Positions 47,849 to 60,116 are shown, counted from the first letter of the stretch. The stretch is DNA of 64,000 nt from Paramecium tetraurelia (GCF_000165425.1 NW_001799444.1:1-64000); one strand, 5' to 3'. Notes: generated by a model from the letters alone, not told the origin. Program-made: numbers and translations.

Positions 47849-48021
47849 TTATTCAAATTCAAATATTATTTATTTATTAATTTTAAGTTATATCCGTTCG
47901 TCTGTATAAATATTTATTATACATCTGCATTATCAAATTATCAATTTAATATTTGTAACATCATCCAAATAAATCATTACTAAATTCAAAGACATTCCAC
48001 ACATTTTTACTTTTTTTTTCA

Positions 48022-49421
48022 ATGGACAAACCCACAATCGAACACCTTTTCAAAATCGTATTTGACATCAACAGAGATCAAAATCTTATTTTCTGCCATG
48101 CCTGTCAAATAAGGTTCCCCATCGTGGAACCAGAAGAAGCAACCCTCTACATCCACCACTTCTCCAAAGAACATGTTTATAATCTAACAACCATAGCTAC
48201 TAAAGATATAGTCAAGGCTAATGAATCTACAAAAAAAGATACTCGAGTGCTATAAGTGATCCCCCTATTCGATTTACAAAAGGCACTCCACATCCAAGAA
48301 CAAAAACCCAAAAATGGTAATTCTTTATTCTAACCCCTTTTTAAGTGCTCCATCAGTACCTCAAAGAGTGCATTACCAAATTACCAACCATCTACGAACA
48401 ACTAGAACTCAATAACTTGGAAGCTCACATGAGTACTCTGAGGAGATTTTATCTACACCTCCTTAATCACAACACATCAAAATTAACTCCAGAACTGTGC
48501 TTCTCCTTTGTTGATATCTACAAAACTGAAAAGGATTTTCAATTGATAAGGAAATTTGTCAAAGCATTCAATTTCCCCTTGACTCATGATTAGATGCTCA
48601 TTCTAAATCCCCACAAATAGACCTATCCAAATTTGTCTCAAGATTTGTAAGTAGAATTTTATTAAATCTTCATCAATGACCTAATAGACTTGGGATTATG
48701 TAAAGAGTCCTTGGTTTACCATCTTGCCAAAATAGGAACGCCAATTAGTAAAATCATTGATTTGAAACTCTACGAAATTAAGAATAAATTTAATGAACTC
48801 ATTAGCAGAGGCATTAATGAAGACTAAAACATCTTCTTTCTAAGCATCATTGAAAAATTGGAACGCTATGAAAATCTTAATAATCACTCTTATGTTTTTA
48901 CTAAGTGGAATACTGAATGCCAAATGAGAAAATGCGTCAGATAGATCAGAAATAAGCTTAGATATCAAACAACCGATGAGAGGTATAAGGTGTTCTTAGC
49001 CACGGCTTCACTCTAGTAGATACAGAATTGGTAGAAGATTCAGACTCAAAATGAGAAAAATAATACAACTGATATGATATCTATATTAGAAACAATCAAT
49101 GAAAATAAAAATTAGTCTAGAAAAAGTAAGAAATTATTTCTCTAATAATATATTTTACCTAATAAAAGTCAAACCAATTTGGACTAATTTGAAAGAAAAG
49201 GATAGGAAGAAACTGAAAATAATGAAATCGATATCAGTATAAATGATTCGAATTCAGAATGTGATTTGGAGAAAGGCTTGTTTGTTAAATACAGCAATTA
49301 AATGGCAGATATAAATTCAACTAAATAGAATCAGAATGATACGAACAATTCATTGTCTTGTATAGAAATATTTGATAATTATAAGTCGAAAGCTTCACTT
49401 AAAAAGTCATCCAAAAGGTGA
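48022..49421 (+). CDS. Unrecognised protein with a C2H2-like N-terminal finger
   Basis: About 455 residues. The N terminus has FCHACQIRF, then IHHFSKEHVYN, i.e. CX2C followed by spaced His residues as in C2H2/U1-type zinc fingers, though spacing is long. The rest is helical and charged, with Tyr/Lys-rich stretches and a Ser/Asn-rich acidic tail. One 29-nt intron near 48316-48344 keeps the frame. No family can be named. It starts 174 bp from the divergent WDR90 gene. Confidence 0.65.
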
Positions 49422-49625
49422 AATTATAATTAATATCTATATTGCAATCACATTATTATATTTTTATGTCTCTTATTTATTTGATGTTTCGGATGAGTTG
49501 CTAGTGAATTAAGAGAAAACCTTTCATAAATTATTAATTTTTCTCGATTGAGAATGTTTAAATAATTTGCAATTCAAATCGAATATGAAATAATATGGAA
49601 AATTTTATTAATAAAAAATATTATA

Positions 49626-49981
49626 ATGAATCATCTGGGTGTTGGATAGTAATAAAAAAAGACTGTTGTTTGCAATAACACTGAAGTTTAGTTGGTAATA
49701 CCTTAACAGCCACAGAATATTTAATATACCAGACAACCTCACGTTGTTTATTGTGCTAATTGTAACAATCAAATTTAAACACATGTTTAATTGAAGATTG
49801 GCAAGGGTCAATTGATGATGGCCTTGATAATGTTGCCTAAGCTACTATGGTAATAATGATCATCCTCTAAGTTATTAGTGCTTGTGTGATCCCCTTATTG
49901 ATGGATGATTGCCGAGATGCAGTTCATTTATGTCCTGTTTGCAAGGCCGAAGTAGGAAGAAAGAATTTCATCTTTGAATGA
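49626..49981 (+). CDS. LITAF-domain (SIMPLE-like) protein
   Basis: About 108 residues. A Gln/Pro-rich N terminus, then the split zinc-binding LITAF domain: VVYCANCNNQIQTHV, a hydrophobic stretch (QLMMALIMLPKLLCACVIPLL), DDCRDAVHLCPVCKAEVG. The CX2C and HXCPXC halves are separated by the hydrophobic segment that inserts into the cytosolic face of endosomal membranes. A 29-nt intron at 49850-49878 falls inside that segment. Known members act in endosome/lysosome sorting. Start is the ATG at 49626, directly opening the Gln-rich segment. Confidence 0.85.
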
Positions 49982-50042
49982 TTTATGCAATAATGAAAAT
50001 CAACTTAATATATAATTAAATTATTTTATCAAAAACTACGAC

Positions 50043-51130
50043 ATGATAGGGAATCTTATGAGTTAGGAAAGCTTTCCAAATCAAATATTATAATAATAAA
50101 TTTAATTATAGAATGTCTATAGAAGTTTTGATGGAGCAGATTCAAGAATTAGAGTATTATTTATATGTATATATATATAGATGGATCATTTTTTTAAAGT
50201 GCAATCATAGTTTATCAAATGCTTAAATAATCTTATACGTCATTAAAATAATAAGAAAAAATCGAGCATATTAGTGTTGCCATATTAGGGGACTCATTTA
50301 TATGTATAATAGATAATAAAATTTATTCAGGTTCACTTTAAAGATGAAATAAATCTTAAAAAAGCAAAAGTGTTCGAATCCACTGATAGTACTTTTGGGC
50401 AATTCTCTTTCTTAAATCCTCAGATGCCATTTCTTCCTTGTATTACAAATAATGATATTTAGTTTCGGCTTACTAAACTATAGCTCCTCATTATTCGTAA
50501 GAATTCGCAATTTAGAGAATGAATCCTATTATGCAGAGTTAAGACAGATTTATAGGTTAGTCCAAATAAGTCAACCAATAAACTAATCATTTCAAAGTGA
50601 AAGACAAATTTATAGTATTTTCTGGAAAACCAGAAGAATCACAATCAATTCATTCGGATGAATAAGATGAAGATGACAAGTAGTCAGATCACTCATTCTC
50701 AATCAAAAAAAAGAAGAAAATCAGTAAGGTAAATGATACTAAAAATATTACCAAAAACTTTTCGAAGGCCATCATCAGTTACATCACTCAAAACAAAGAT
50801 ATCGGGTTGAAGCTATTGGACCCAAGGGAATTTGAAGACTTTTTATAAATATTGAAAGAGAAAAAAAACAAGATGACAAACATCCAATAATTAAGAGAAT
50901 TGTGGGTTGATTGTGAGGATGAAAAATTAAAATCATTTAATAAAACATTTAGAATTTTCAGGTAATATACTAATATTTAACCTAATAGTTAATACTTTTT
51001 AAGGTAACAATCAGTGGCATACATCTATAATTCTCGAATCATGAACACAGGATGGCACTTAAAATATAGATATAATTTGCTTCGAGCACTAAGAGAACCC
51101 CAAAACTTCAAATACATTAAAGATATTTGA
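50043..51130 (+). CDS. Unrecognised protein, basic and acidic patches
   Basis: Roughly 320 residues with at least three introns, including one at about 50140-50166 and one of 27 nt near 50963. The clearest part is 50600-51130: an acidic Ser/Asp segment (HSDEQDEDDKQSDHS), a basic patch (KKKKKISK), and a helical region (DIGLKLLDPREFEDFLQILK, QQLRELWVDCEDEKLK) ending TGWHLKYRYNLLRALREPQ. The splice pattern around 50500-50600 is not settled. The acidic-basic layout is common in nuclear proteins, but no domain is recognised. Its stop is 24 bp from the stop of the convergent oxidase gene. Confidence 0.5.
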
Positions 51131-51154
51131 TATATATTATATATTTCATACATA

Positions 51155-52309
51155 TCATAATTTTGATCTATGAACTATGCCATCACTCTTGATTTCTTAA
51201 ATGGATGTAACACCCATTAATTACATAGTTGAAACCAATTCTGACTATAATATCTAGAACATTTTGTTGAGTCCTTCCCTTCCACCAATAGCTGTACTGT
51301 AAATAGCAGGTCTTCCAACAAAAACGCATTTAGCACCTAAAGCCAAACATTTATAAACATCTGTTCCATTTCTTACTCCACTATCCACATAAACTTCCAC
51401 AGAACCAGCTGCTGCCACAATTTCTGGTAGCATCTCAACAGTAGACCTCACAGTATCTAATTGTCTTCCTCCATGATTTGAGACCCAAATGGCATCTACT
51501 CCATGTTCAAGTGCCAATTTAGCATCAGCTCCACATTGAATTCCCTTCAAAATTATTGGAACCTTAGTGATTGACCTTAACCACTTAATATCATTCCAAT
51601 TCACTGTTTAATCTAATTACTCCGCAAAGAATTTCAATAACCCAGATCCTTGGTTGTTGGCTACAGTTTATAGTTAGATATTAGCCTCTTTTGCTAATTC
51701 TTCAAGAATTTCCAACCTTAAATGAGGAGGCAATACAAATCTTATTTATCTTTATCTTAATACCTTTATTTTTCATCGGCTTCTCTCTTACCTAAAATTG
51801 GTGCGTCTACTGTTAATACTAGACCTTAAAATCCTTCCTTTTCTGCTTTCCTTACCAATGCCTCTGTTAATTATCTATTTTTTTGTATATACAATTATTA
51901 GAATCTCAAGCCATCTTTATTATGCTTAGCCACTTCAGATTGAGATAAGGTAGATAAGGTAGTCAATGTAAAGGGAACTTTCCATTAATGAGCTAATTAA
52001 GCAGTTACTTCTTCACCCAAAGGATGAGCCTTAAGATTAATAATAAACTTATACTAATTTTAACATAGCAACAGGAGCTATGCCAATAGGTAAATCAATT
52101 TAATGACCCAATATTTTTGTTTTAGTAGAAATTTTTGAGACATCTCTTAATACTCTAGGATTCAAGTAAATTCTTTAAAATGCATCAATATTCTCCTTTT
52201 TTGTAATTTCTTCGTTTGCACCTGATCTATAATATTGATATGCATTCGAATCTAGTTTAATTGATGCTAATTATTCTAACTCTCTTAAAGAAATAAAGTT
52301 TGTAGCCAT
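51155..52309 (-). CDS. FMN-dependent (S)-2-hydroxyacid oxidase (glycolate oxidase family)
   Basis: About 370 residues. The TIM-barrel core carries the catalytic His-Arg motif VSNHGGRQLD, KGIQCGADAK, the FMN phosphate site VDSGVRNGTDVYKCLALGAKCVFVGRP (positions 51300-51405), and the N-terminal SIKLDSNAYQYYRSGANEE segment. The family oxidises glycolate, lactate or longer hydroxyacids to 2-oxoacids, usually in peroxisomes and making H2O2. The C-terminal tail ends SKL directly before TGA, a canonical PTS1 peroxisomal signal, which settles the likely location. Small introns are present in the N-terminal half. Confidence 0.9.
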
Positions 52310-52893
52310 TAAAAAAAACTTAGATATTTTTATTACACATTAAAGTCAATTAAAATCTATAAATACCTCAGAGGAGGTGATATTAAAATCAAAAGCTTTA
52401 GATATTCTCAAGCAAATTAGAAATCATTATATTGGCAAGGTATCTGAAGTATTTAAATTTTTGAAAATTACTCAAATTTTGAGATGGCTTACTAATGTTC
52501 CTAATTGTTGATCAGAAAATTAAAACATTTCTAAATTATTATATACCATATAAGTTAAAGGAGAAACCACTCACTAGAGGTTCATATCAGAGTGATAGAC
52601 TTTAAATATCGAAGAAATTTTATAATGTAAATATCAAATTATTAAAAGAATGAATATGGGATAAGATTTCAAAATTTAAGTTTAATTTGTTATACTAATT
52701 GCAATACGATTAATTAAAATATTTTCGTTTTCTTTAATGATTATTTTATTTTTGTAATGTTAACCCATCTATTATTTAATCTATTTTGATTAGAAAAATA
52801 GTGAGATCAAAATTAATGAGCTTTTGATATTAAAAAGTTTGTGTGAAAAGTTAAAAATAAATTTAGCAATCATTAATTATATACGATAATTAA
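52310..52893 (+). other. 584-bp gap with an orphan open frame
   Basis: From 52310 to about 52518 a plus frame without ATG reads like protein (SEEVILKSKALDILKQIRNH; EVFKFLKITQILRWL) and ends in TGA. It has no start and does not join the channel gene downstream, so it may be a remnant of a gene or chance. The rest of the gap is featureless AT-rich DNA. Confidence 0.35.
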
Positions 52894-55473
52894 ATGCTTT
52901 CATAAAGCAGCAGTAGAAATCTTTTGGAGAACCCAATAGGACCTGTTTTGCGTCATGATTCTAATCCTTACAAAAGTTATGAAAAAGATCGGTCACCTTC
53001 GAGATTGTCGATAGAATCTGAGCAGTAGCTTAAGAGAAACAATAGTGATGGTATCAAGATGAGTGTTCACGAAATGGGAGAAAAAAAGAAAACTATAAAT
53101 TTTAATATTGCCAGAAGGAAGTCCACAAGACCATAATAAGTAAGAGTGTTGTAAATAAAAGTCAAACAAGCGCAAATCAGATTAGGCAAGAAAATTCGAA
53201 GGGTTGTCAATCTTAAGAACCATGCAACAGAATTAGCTCATTTAAAAGTTTGTAAATACACTACTAATGAAATCCTACATTTTGTCTCGACATAATAAGT
53301 ACCTTCTAAATTAAGAAAGCTACATGCAATCCAAGGTTGATAAAACAAAATACTAAAGTATAAATATTGTATGAACAATTTGAGATAATTTTTATGATTT
53401 TAGAAATTTTTCTCATAATAAATTAATTATTTAAATGCTTAATTACATTAATCTAAATTATATTGAAGGTTAAATTATAAATACTCGAAGCGATATTCTT
53501 CTTAATTACCTTGGTAAGTCATCTCATTTTGACATTTGCTCAATAATAATATGGATTATGATAAGTTTTGGTGCAATCGAATAAGTTAGCATTATTCAAA
53601 TGCTTGCAATACTCCTTGTGATCATCATTTTTGCTCGGATCTTCAGAGTGTATGATTACCTCGTTGAATAACTATATTAAAAAGGATTTGGTGGCTACGC
53701 TTTTGATCTTTTAACATTAGTAATAAGTATATTTTTCTTCGCTCATATAATGGCTTGTTTATGGCTGATGGTCGGATTGAATTCAAGTGGGGAAAAAATG
53801 AATTGGATCAGAGATAATGATCTGGAAAATGAATCCATTTGGACCCAGTATAATCATGCATTCTATTGGGCGACAATGACAATGGTTACTGTAGGATACG
53901 GAGACATTACGCCGAAGAATAACTATGAGATGACATTTGCTAATGTAGCAATGTTTTTTTCAAGTTGTGTATTCGCTTATTCAATGAATGCTATAGGTAT
54001 TTTACTGAAGGGGTTTAATGATGTCAAATAAAATTACAAGTAATAAATTTGAATATTAAAGAAAATCGGTTGTAATTATGAATTAGTATATGAAATCTAA
54101 TAATGTTGAGGATTAGATTCAGAACAAAGTAAGAAACAATCTAAAATATTTAATATATAGTTAAGATGGTGATAATAATGATGCAAACAAATTGGTTAAT
54201 AAATTATCCTTAGGACTGTAATAAGAATTGCAGGCAGATATACTAGGAAAGATAATCAAAAACATCAAAGTATTGTCTTGCAATTTCAGTAAATAAATTT
54301 TACAAGAAATTCAAGGATTAGTAAAGATAGTTTAATTTTCACCGGGGGAATTCATTTAAAAAGGGGAAAACGTCTTAAATGATGATGATCTATTTTTGTA
54401 AGAATTATATAGTAATTAGATTTTATATAATCAAAGGGAATGTGAACTTCATTTCAAATACCACAAATTCCTTGATTTATAAATTAGGGCCAGGAGACAC
54501 ATTTAATTAGTATGAATTTTTTACTGGTTTTGGTGATAAGAAAATAGATATCATAAGTGATGACTTTTGCTAATTAGTTAAATTAAATAAAGCATAGTTT
54601 ATAAAATTAATATTGGAATCAAAAAAGGATTGGGAAATATACCATTCGATTAAAGACAATGCTGCAAATAACAATGATTTGATTGATTTAAATTACAAAT
54701 GCTAATTTTGTCAGAGGAGTACGCATTTAAGACAAAATTGTCCTCTTCTCTCTTATTAACCTAATATTTAGCATAAGTTGAAGAAGCAATAATAGTTAAG
54801 ACAAAAGTAACATCGATCTTAGTTAAGTAGAAATTGTGTAAAATTGAATAGCAGAATGATTTTAGAGGAAGTGAAAATGACTATTTAATAATATATGATG
54901 AATAATATTACTGATTTTACTGAAAATCTTTCAAGGAAAGAATCAAAGGTAAATGAATAAGATGATGATTAACAATTCAAAAAGATAGAGTTAATTTCTA
55001 GCACTCCTAATTATAATAGAAATACTCCAGCTAAAAAAACCACTATTATCTAGAATCTGGGTAGTTAAAATTATATTCGAAGTAAGTTTTAAGCAGGAAC
55101 TCCATTAAGAGCAAATAATCAACTGAAATTTAATAAAGAAACATCTCATTAAAATTCAACAAATTAATCATAACCAATTTTATCTCAAACTAATGTACAA
55201 CCAACCCTTTCATTTAAAATGCTTGATCATGTTTTCGATTCAATGAAGTTTACTTATATTAACATTGATAAAATGCAAAATTATATTAATTATCTACCTC
55301 ATAACAATTTCAGACGGATTTTGATTTAAATGGATACCCAAAATCAGTAGATCAGAGATAATGCAAAAGGACAAATCAAAGGGGATAAATCTTTTGGATT
55401 TACTGCGAAATTAAGAAGCCAAAAGTAGAAAAACAATGCTTCAAGATAAAGTTAATTTAATATAAAACTTTGA
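52894..55473 (+). CDS. Cyclic-nucleotide-domain K+ channel, S1-S2 not found
   Basis: About 810 residues. Long basic N terminus, then YIEGQIINTRSDILLNYLGK (entry to S3), S4-like ARIFRVYDYL, S5, pore VTVGYGDITP at 53890-53920, S6, a typical C-linker (VIMNQYMKSNNVEDQIQNKV), and a CNBD (QFSPGEFIQKGEN; LIYKLGPGDTFNQYEFF). After it comes CQFCQRSTHLRQNC, an exact CX2CX4HX4C knuckle, and a Ser/Asn-rich tail. Introns of 22-23 nt, e.g. near 54041 and 54401. Between the N terminus (ends about 53330) and 53440 there is no room for S1 and most of S2. Either exons are misread or the channel is truncated. Confidence 0.8.
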
Positions 55474-55494
55474 ATTTAATATTATTTATTTTTA

Positions 55495-57347
55495 ATGGCT
55501 GAAAGAGAAAGATTTTCCAGCTAACGAAAACTTCCAACCTTAGATTTTGTATAAGCTAATCGAATCCCAACTGAGGGTATCAATGTCAATGTATTGTCTA
55601 TTAAAGGATATAGATCACAGTCTAGTCGGGTGATGCTTAATTTGTTAGTTTTCGATCTTTAAATGAGTTGAATCCAAAACTTCGTTTTCCTACTAACTCC
55701 ATAGATTAATCCTCATAACAATTAAACTAAACCATCTAGAAGGATTTGTCTAAAAATAAGAAAATGATCTGCATGTTAAGGAAGACTCTTTATAAATAAG
55801 ACTATGAATATTAGGGATATCAGGAAAACATAATTGTACTAATTTGAATTAAATTAGAAACAAATAAGAACTGTCACCAGAATACAAAGGTAAGTCAAAA
55901 AGGTTCCTCATCGAATAGATCCTGCTAATAATGGCAACGAGAAATCTAACAATATACAATAAATTGCCAAAAAAAAAGTGTCATTTCCTATGTACTTTAA
56001 TGGGGCATTCTTTTCTAAATTATAACATAGTTGGATACCTGCAATTCGAGAAAATACAATGGCAGCAGATTTCTAAAACAAAATATACATGTTTGGAGGA
56101 ATAGGCAGTGAAGTTATGGGTGATTTAATAGAATATGAAATATAAACAGGAAAATTCAGAGAGATCAAATAAAATGGAGACATCCCTTTAAATCGTTATG
56201 GCCATTGTTTACATAGCATAGGTTATCCAATGACTTTGTCAACCTAGTTTTCGTATGATAATCAGCAATACACTTAAATTAATGGAAAACAATTAATCTT
56301 GTATGGAGGGGAGATGCAGTATAATGCAGCTTTAAGACTAAGAGAAAATTTAAGTGACACAAGAATTTTCGATTTGGAAACTAAAACATGGCAATTACTG
56401 AAACCAAATTATGAAAATGTTCCTGAAAGTCGTAGATCTTTTGGGAGTTGTATAGTTGGAAAAGGATTAATCGTTATGGGTGGTATTAGAAGTAAATTTT
56501 CAGTTTTCAATGATATTCATTATTTGAATTTAAGTATCATTATTGTATATCGCTAGATCTATGTAAATGGAATCCATTAGATACATCTAAGAACCCTTTT
56601 AATAAAGGATTGGCATTCTAGTAATTAATTTGTGCTTATAATAAACCATAATTAATCTTTGACAGAAGAGATACTAGAGGCAAACCTTATAAACCACTTG
56701 AATATGAAGGTATTTACTGTTTTGGAGGATGCTACATTGACGATGATAAAAACACATAATTCTACAACCATTTTATGGCTCTCTTAAAATTAGATTAACC
56801 AAATAATCCTTGGGTTATTCCAGAAACTACAGGTAAGCCACCTCTTCCAAGAATCTAACATACTGCTTCGTATGTCTAAGAAATGAATGTTATAATTATC
56901 TTTGGTGGTAGAGATGACTCTAGGAGCAATCCCTATTTTAATGACATATTTGCATATAAAATTTTTGAAAAGGAATGGGTTTAATTAGATATCTATGGCA
57001 ATATTCCAAGACCAAGAGCCTCTCATTCTGCTGTGGCTTACAAAAGTCAAGTCTTATACTTTGGAGGAGTTAGTATGAATGGATATCTGGAATTTTCGGT
57101 AAATGTTGCAGAGTTTAATCAAAACCAGATTAGACATTTGCAAGCAGAAATGAAAGTCCATGAATCAACTATTAATGTATAATCTACAAAAGAGGAAATT
57201 TAAAGGCAGTCAATTTTAAATAAATAGTATTTTTCTTTACATTAAATTGCGCCTATCTAAATACCTAGAGAATTAACAAAGACAGAGGAAGTGAATAAAA
57301 AGATCTAACAATTATCATTCACTAACTTTCCTCTACATCTTAAATGA
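55495..57347 (+). CDS. Kelch-repeat protein (second of two)
   Basis: About 590 residues. As in the first kelch protein, a charged N terminus with KKVPHR precedes VSF and the repeats: IYMFGGIGSE, LILYGGEMQY, LIVMGGIRSK, IYCFGGCYID, VIIIFGGRDDS-like and VLYFGGVSMN. Introns at about 55609-55637 (29 nt), 55840-55861 (22 nt) and 56533-56555 (23 nt) restore the frame. It begins 21 bp after the K+ channel stop on the same strand, so the two genes could share regulation, though ciliates are not known to use operons broadly. C-terminal helix after the propeller (QNQIRHLQAEMKVHE). Confidence 0.88.
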
Positions 57348-57859
57348 CTTAGTGATTGACATATAAATAATAATTATTAGGATTAATTCATATTAAACAA
57401 TATTAAATACCGGTATGGAATAAATGTATTTTTTATATTAATTATTCTAAACTTATTTTTTTGGAAGATATCTTCAAATTTTTATTAACTGTGTTAGTCG
57501 GGTAAAATGTATCGAAAATACTACCTTATGTGTATTCTCTCTTTCCAACTTTTTTATTATAATTATATATATTTAATAATAATGATTTGACTTATGTTTA
57601 TTATGAGTCTGCCCCTGGGTTTGATTGATATCATTTAGATCAACAGCAATTTGAGAAATGAAAATAAAATTTGTAAAATAATAATGATTATGTGGAACTG
57701 GAAATTTAATTTATAAAATGATTTATTTTTAGATTTTTAATTTATTGATAAATTCTGAAATTAAATTGTTTCTCTAATTTTAGTAATTACTATTAATAGT
57801 GAATAAATTTCATATAAATTTCAATTAGTTTGATGATCAAATATTAATAACTTAATAAA
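57348..57859. other. 512-bp gap
   Basis: AT-rich spacer between the second kelch gene and the Cys-rich protein gene. No coding frame, RNA gene or repeat seen. Confidence 0.5.
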
Positions 57860-58967
57860 ATGAAATACTTAATAGTAGCTACACTAATCTTATTCACTAC
57901 CGCTGAGTAAATCAAGTGCCCACTTGAGATAGACACTTCAGTATCTTGTACCAAAGAAAATAGACTTACATGCGCATATTCATCCGAAGGATACGTAAGA
58001 TTTAAACTTAAATTGTAGCAATTAGGAACTTTTGAAAATCCTTGTTTTGCTTGTAGAGCTGATAAAGCAAGTTATTATGAAACTGATGCATGTAAGTTGG
58101 AATCAGCACCCTCATAGCCATAAAGTTCAGATTCTGGAAATTCTTCATCCACCACCTCAAAAGGAAACACCATAATCAAATGTGATATGCCAAAATCTGA
58201 TAGTCCAATATGTCCAGCAGTGTAAGATCTATAAATAATATTTTAGTTATAAACCTACTTGTGGATTGTTCAATGCTAGTATTCAATGCTTTAAAGCTCC
58301 TTGTGGAAAATCATTTGGAAATGAATGTGAAGCCTGTTCAGACAAAAGTGTTGATTCATATTTTTATGGAGATTGTGATGAAGTGCCTTAAGAGTATCTT
58401 AATTGATTTATAATTTATAGAGATCCATAAAATCCACCTGATGATAGTATCACCTATTGTACAGAACCTAGACCTGAGATTTGTACTGCTGATTATACAG
58501 ACACTTGTGCTTTCCTCTCAACTCCATGTTTTTCAGATTCTTGTTTGAGATCTGCTGGAAACTTTTGTGATGCTTGTTCTAAAAAAGATGTGGTTGGATA
58601 CGTTAAACAATCTTGTGATAAATACAAGTAATTATTTGTTCTAATTTTTAGATAAATATACACCTAATATCCAAGCAATCTTGATGACAAAGATCCTTAA
58701 ACTTAGACTGAAGAGGAAGCCTAAGATTTAGATTCATAAAACTAAGAAACATCAAAACAATGTGGTACCAAGCCAAGTTCTTGTGACAATGTTGTGAATG
58801 AAGTGTGTGCAACCTATAAATGCAATGACGCCACTTGTCAAAAAGAATATTAAAATTCATGCTAAGCTTGCTTAGAAACAACAACTATTTCATATATTTA
58901 GGGTAAGTGTTAAACTCTATCTGGAACCATCCTGGGTTTGGCCTTATTATTACAACTAATCATATGA
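57860..58967 (+). CDS. Cys-rich secreted, probably GPI-anchored protein
   Basis: About 340 residues. Signal peptide MKYLIVATLILFTTAE; Cys-rich modules of similar layout repeated about four times (CFACRADKAS, CEACSDKSVDSY, CDACSKKDVVGY, CQACLETTTI), and a C-terminal hydrophobic stretch GTILGLALLLQLII directly before TGA, the form of a GPI-attachment signal. Gln/Ser-rich spacers separate modules. Introns at about 58219-58243 (25 nt), 58391-58417 and 58629-58652. Paramecium surface antigens are GPI-anchored Cys-rich proteins; this one is far smaller and its exact family is not recognised. Confidence 0.75.
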
Positions 58968-59081
58968 AATAATTGAAAATATCATTCATACATATATATT
59001 GAATATAACTTTATACATATATGCGATTCAGATATTAAATATCTTAAGACACATAGGCATTAATAATAAAATACTCAGAAA

Positions 59082-60116
59082 TCATTTAACTTCAGACATC
59101 TCAACGTAGTTCAATTACTCTTGATCTGCTAAGGCTTTTAACGTTCTTTGGCTGTTTGGAAAATTCCAGATGTGGTGATCAGTGCCAAAGTATTCCTTAT
59201 TGCATTCGTAACAGACCAGGAAAACGGCAACTGGGATTGTTATCAGTGATATTAATTTTAATAAAGAGTATATTAAAACCTATAACAAATAAAATTATAC
59301 TGTTAAGATCGATGTTGGTATCAAATAGTTAGTACACTCTGTTGGATTGGAGGATGATAATGCATAGACAAATACATCCAAACTGAATTGAACTCCGTAT
59401 TAAATCAAACCGCTTACTGAAAGAAAATAGAGAATTGAATTTACTTTTTAATATCTTGATCTAAGTAAGTCTTGTTTCTAATTTAATTAATTGATGAGAG
59501 AAGGAGTCATTTTTGTTATCCATCTTTTAATAGAGTGTAATTATACTAAGTACTCCTTGTATTGGTGCAAGTGATGAACACACTAAAATCCAATAAACAA
59601 TGCTACGATTGACAGCATCAAACCAATGAAAGACATAATCAAGTTCGAAATCACATTGCACTGATAACTTGTAGTTTTTCCACAATAATATACACACTCT
59701 CTTGATGATGGTTTATGGTCTGATATAGCCAAAGGAATCCTATCAAGCATAATCCCAAACGACCTATATTAAAAACTTGCTCATGTTTTTCTTTGTCCAC
59801 AATAACACTTATTAATATTATGCATATTAACAATTCTAAAACCAATCCTATGCTTTTTAAACTTATCAGCCAAATGATGGATTCTACATAATGAGAAACG
59901 AGTACTTGCAAACATGAAGTAAAACACTTGGAGAGCCATCTGAATAGTGCCTATGACACACAGAGTTTAATCGATTAATAGTAGAATTCCATTGTTATTT
60001 TCAAACATGAATTTAGCTTTCATTATAAAATAATACAGAATCCCACTACTTATGATGAGATCGATCAGGCTCTCTGAGCATTAATAATTGGTTTAACATT
60101 TATATAATGCTCCCAT
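59082..60116 (-). CDS. Multi-pass membrane protein, about seven helices
   Basis: About 325 residues. Hydrophobic segments: LIDLIISSGILYYFI, LCVIGTIQMALQVFYFMF, IIWLISLKSIGLVLELLICI, NLIMSFIGLMLSIVALFIGF, ILYFLSVSGLIQYGVQF, and SILTVQFYLLQVLIYSLLK with LITIPVAVFLVCYE. Introns of 22 and 29 nt were needed to keep helices in frame. A seven-helix, receptor-like topology is possible but no GPCR motif (DRY, NPXXY) is seen. Start MGALYKCQTNYQCSE was chosen because it adds the first helix. Not recognised. Confidence 0.6.

Noticed and set aside
50366-50386. tRNA T-loop-like sequence GTTCGAATCC
   Set aside because: Lies inside a coding frame (VFESTD) and no acceptor, D-arm or anticodon arm surrounds it.
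54700-54760. CCHC knuckle as a trace of a retroelement Gag
   Set aside because: It lies in frame between a CNBD and the channel tail, with no protease, reverse transcriptase or terminal repeats nearby.
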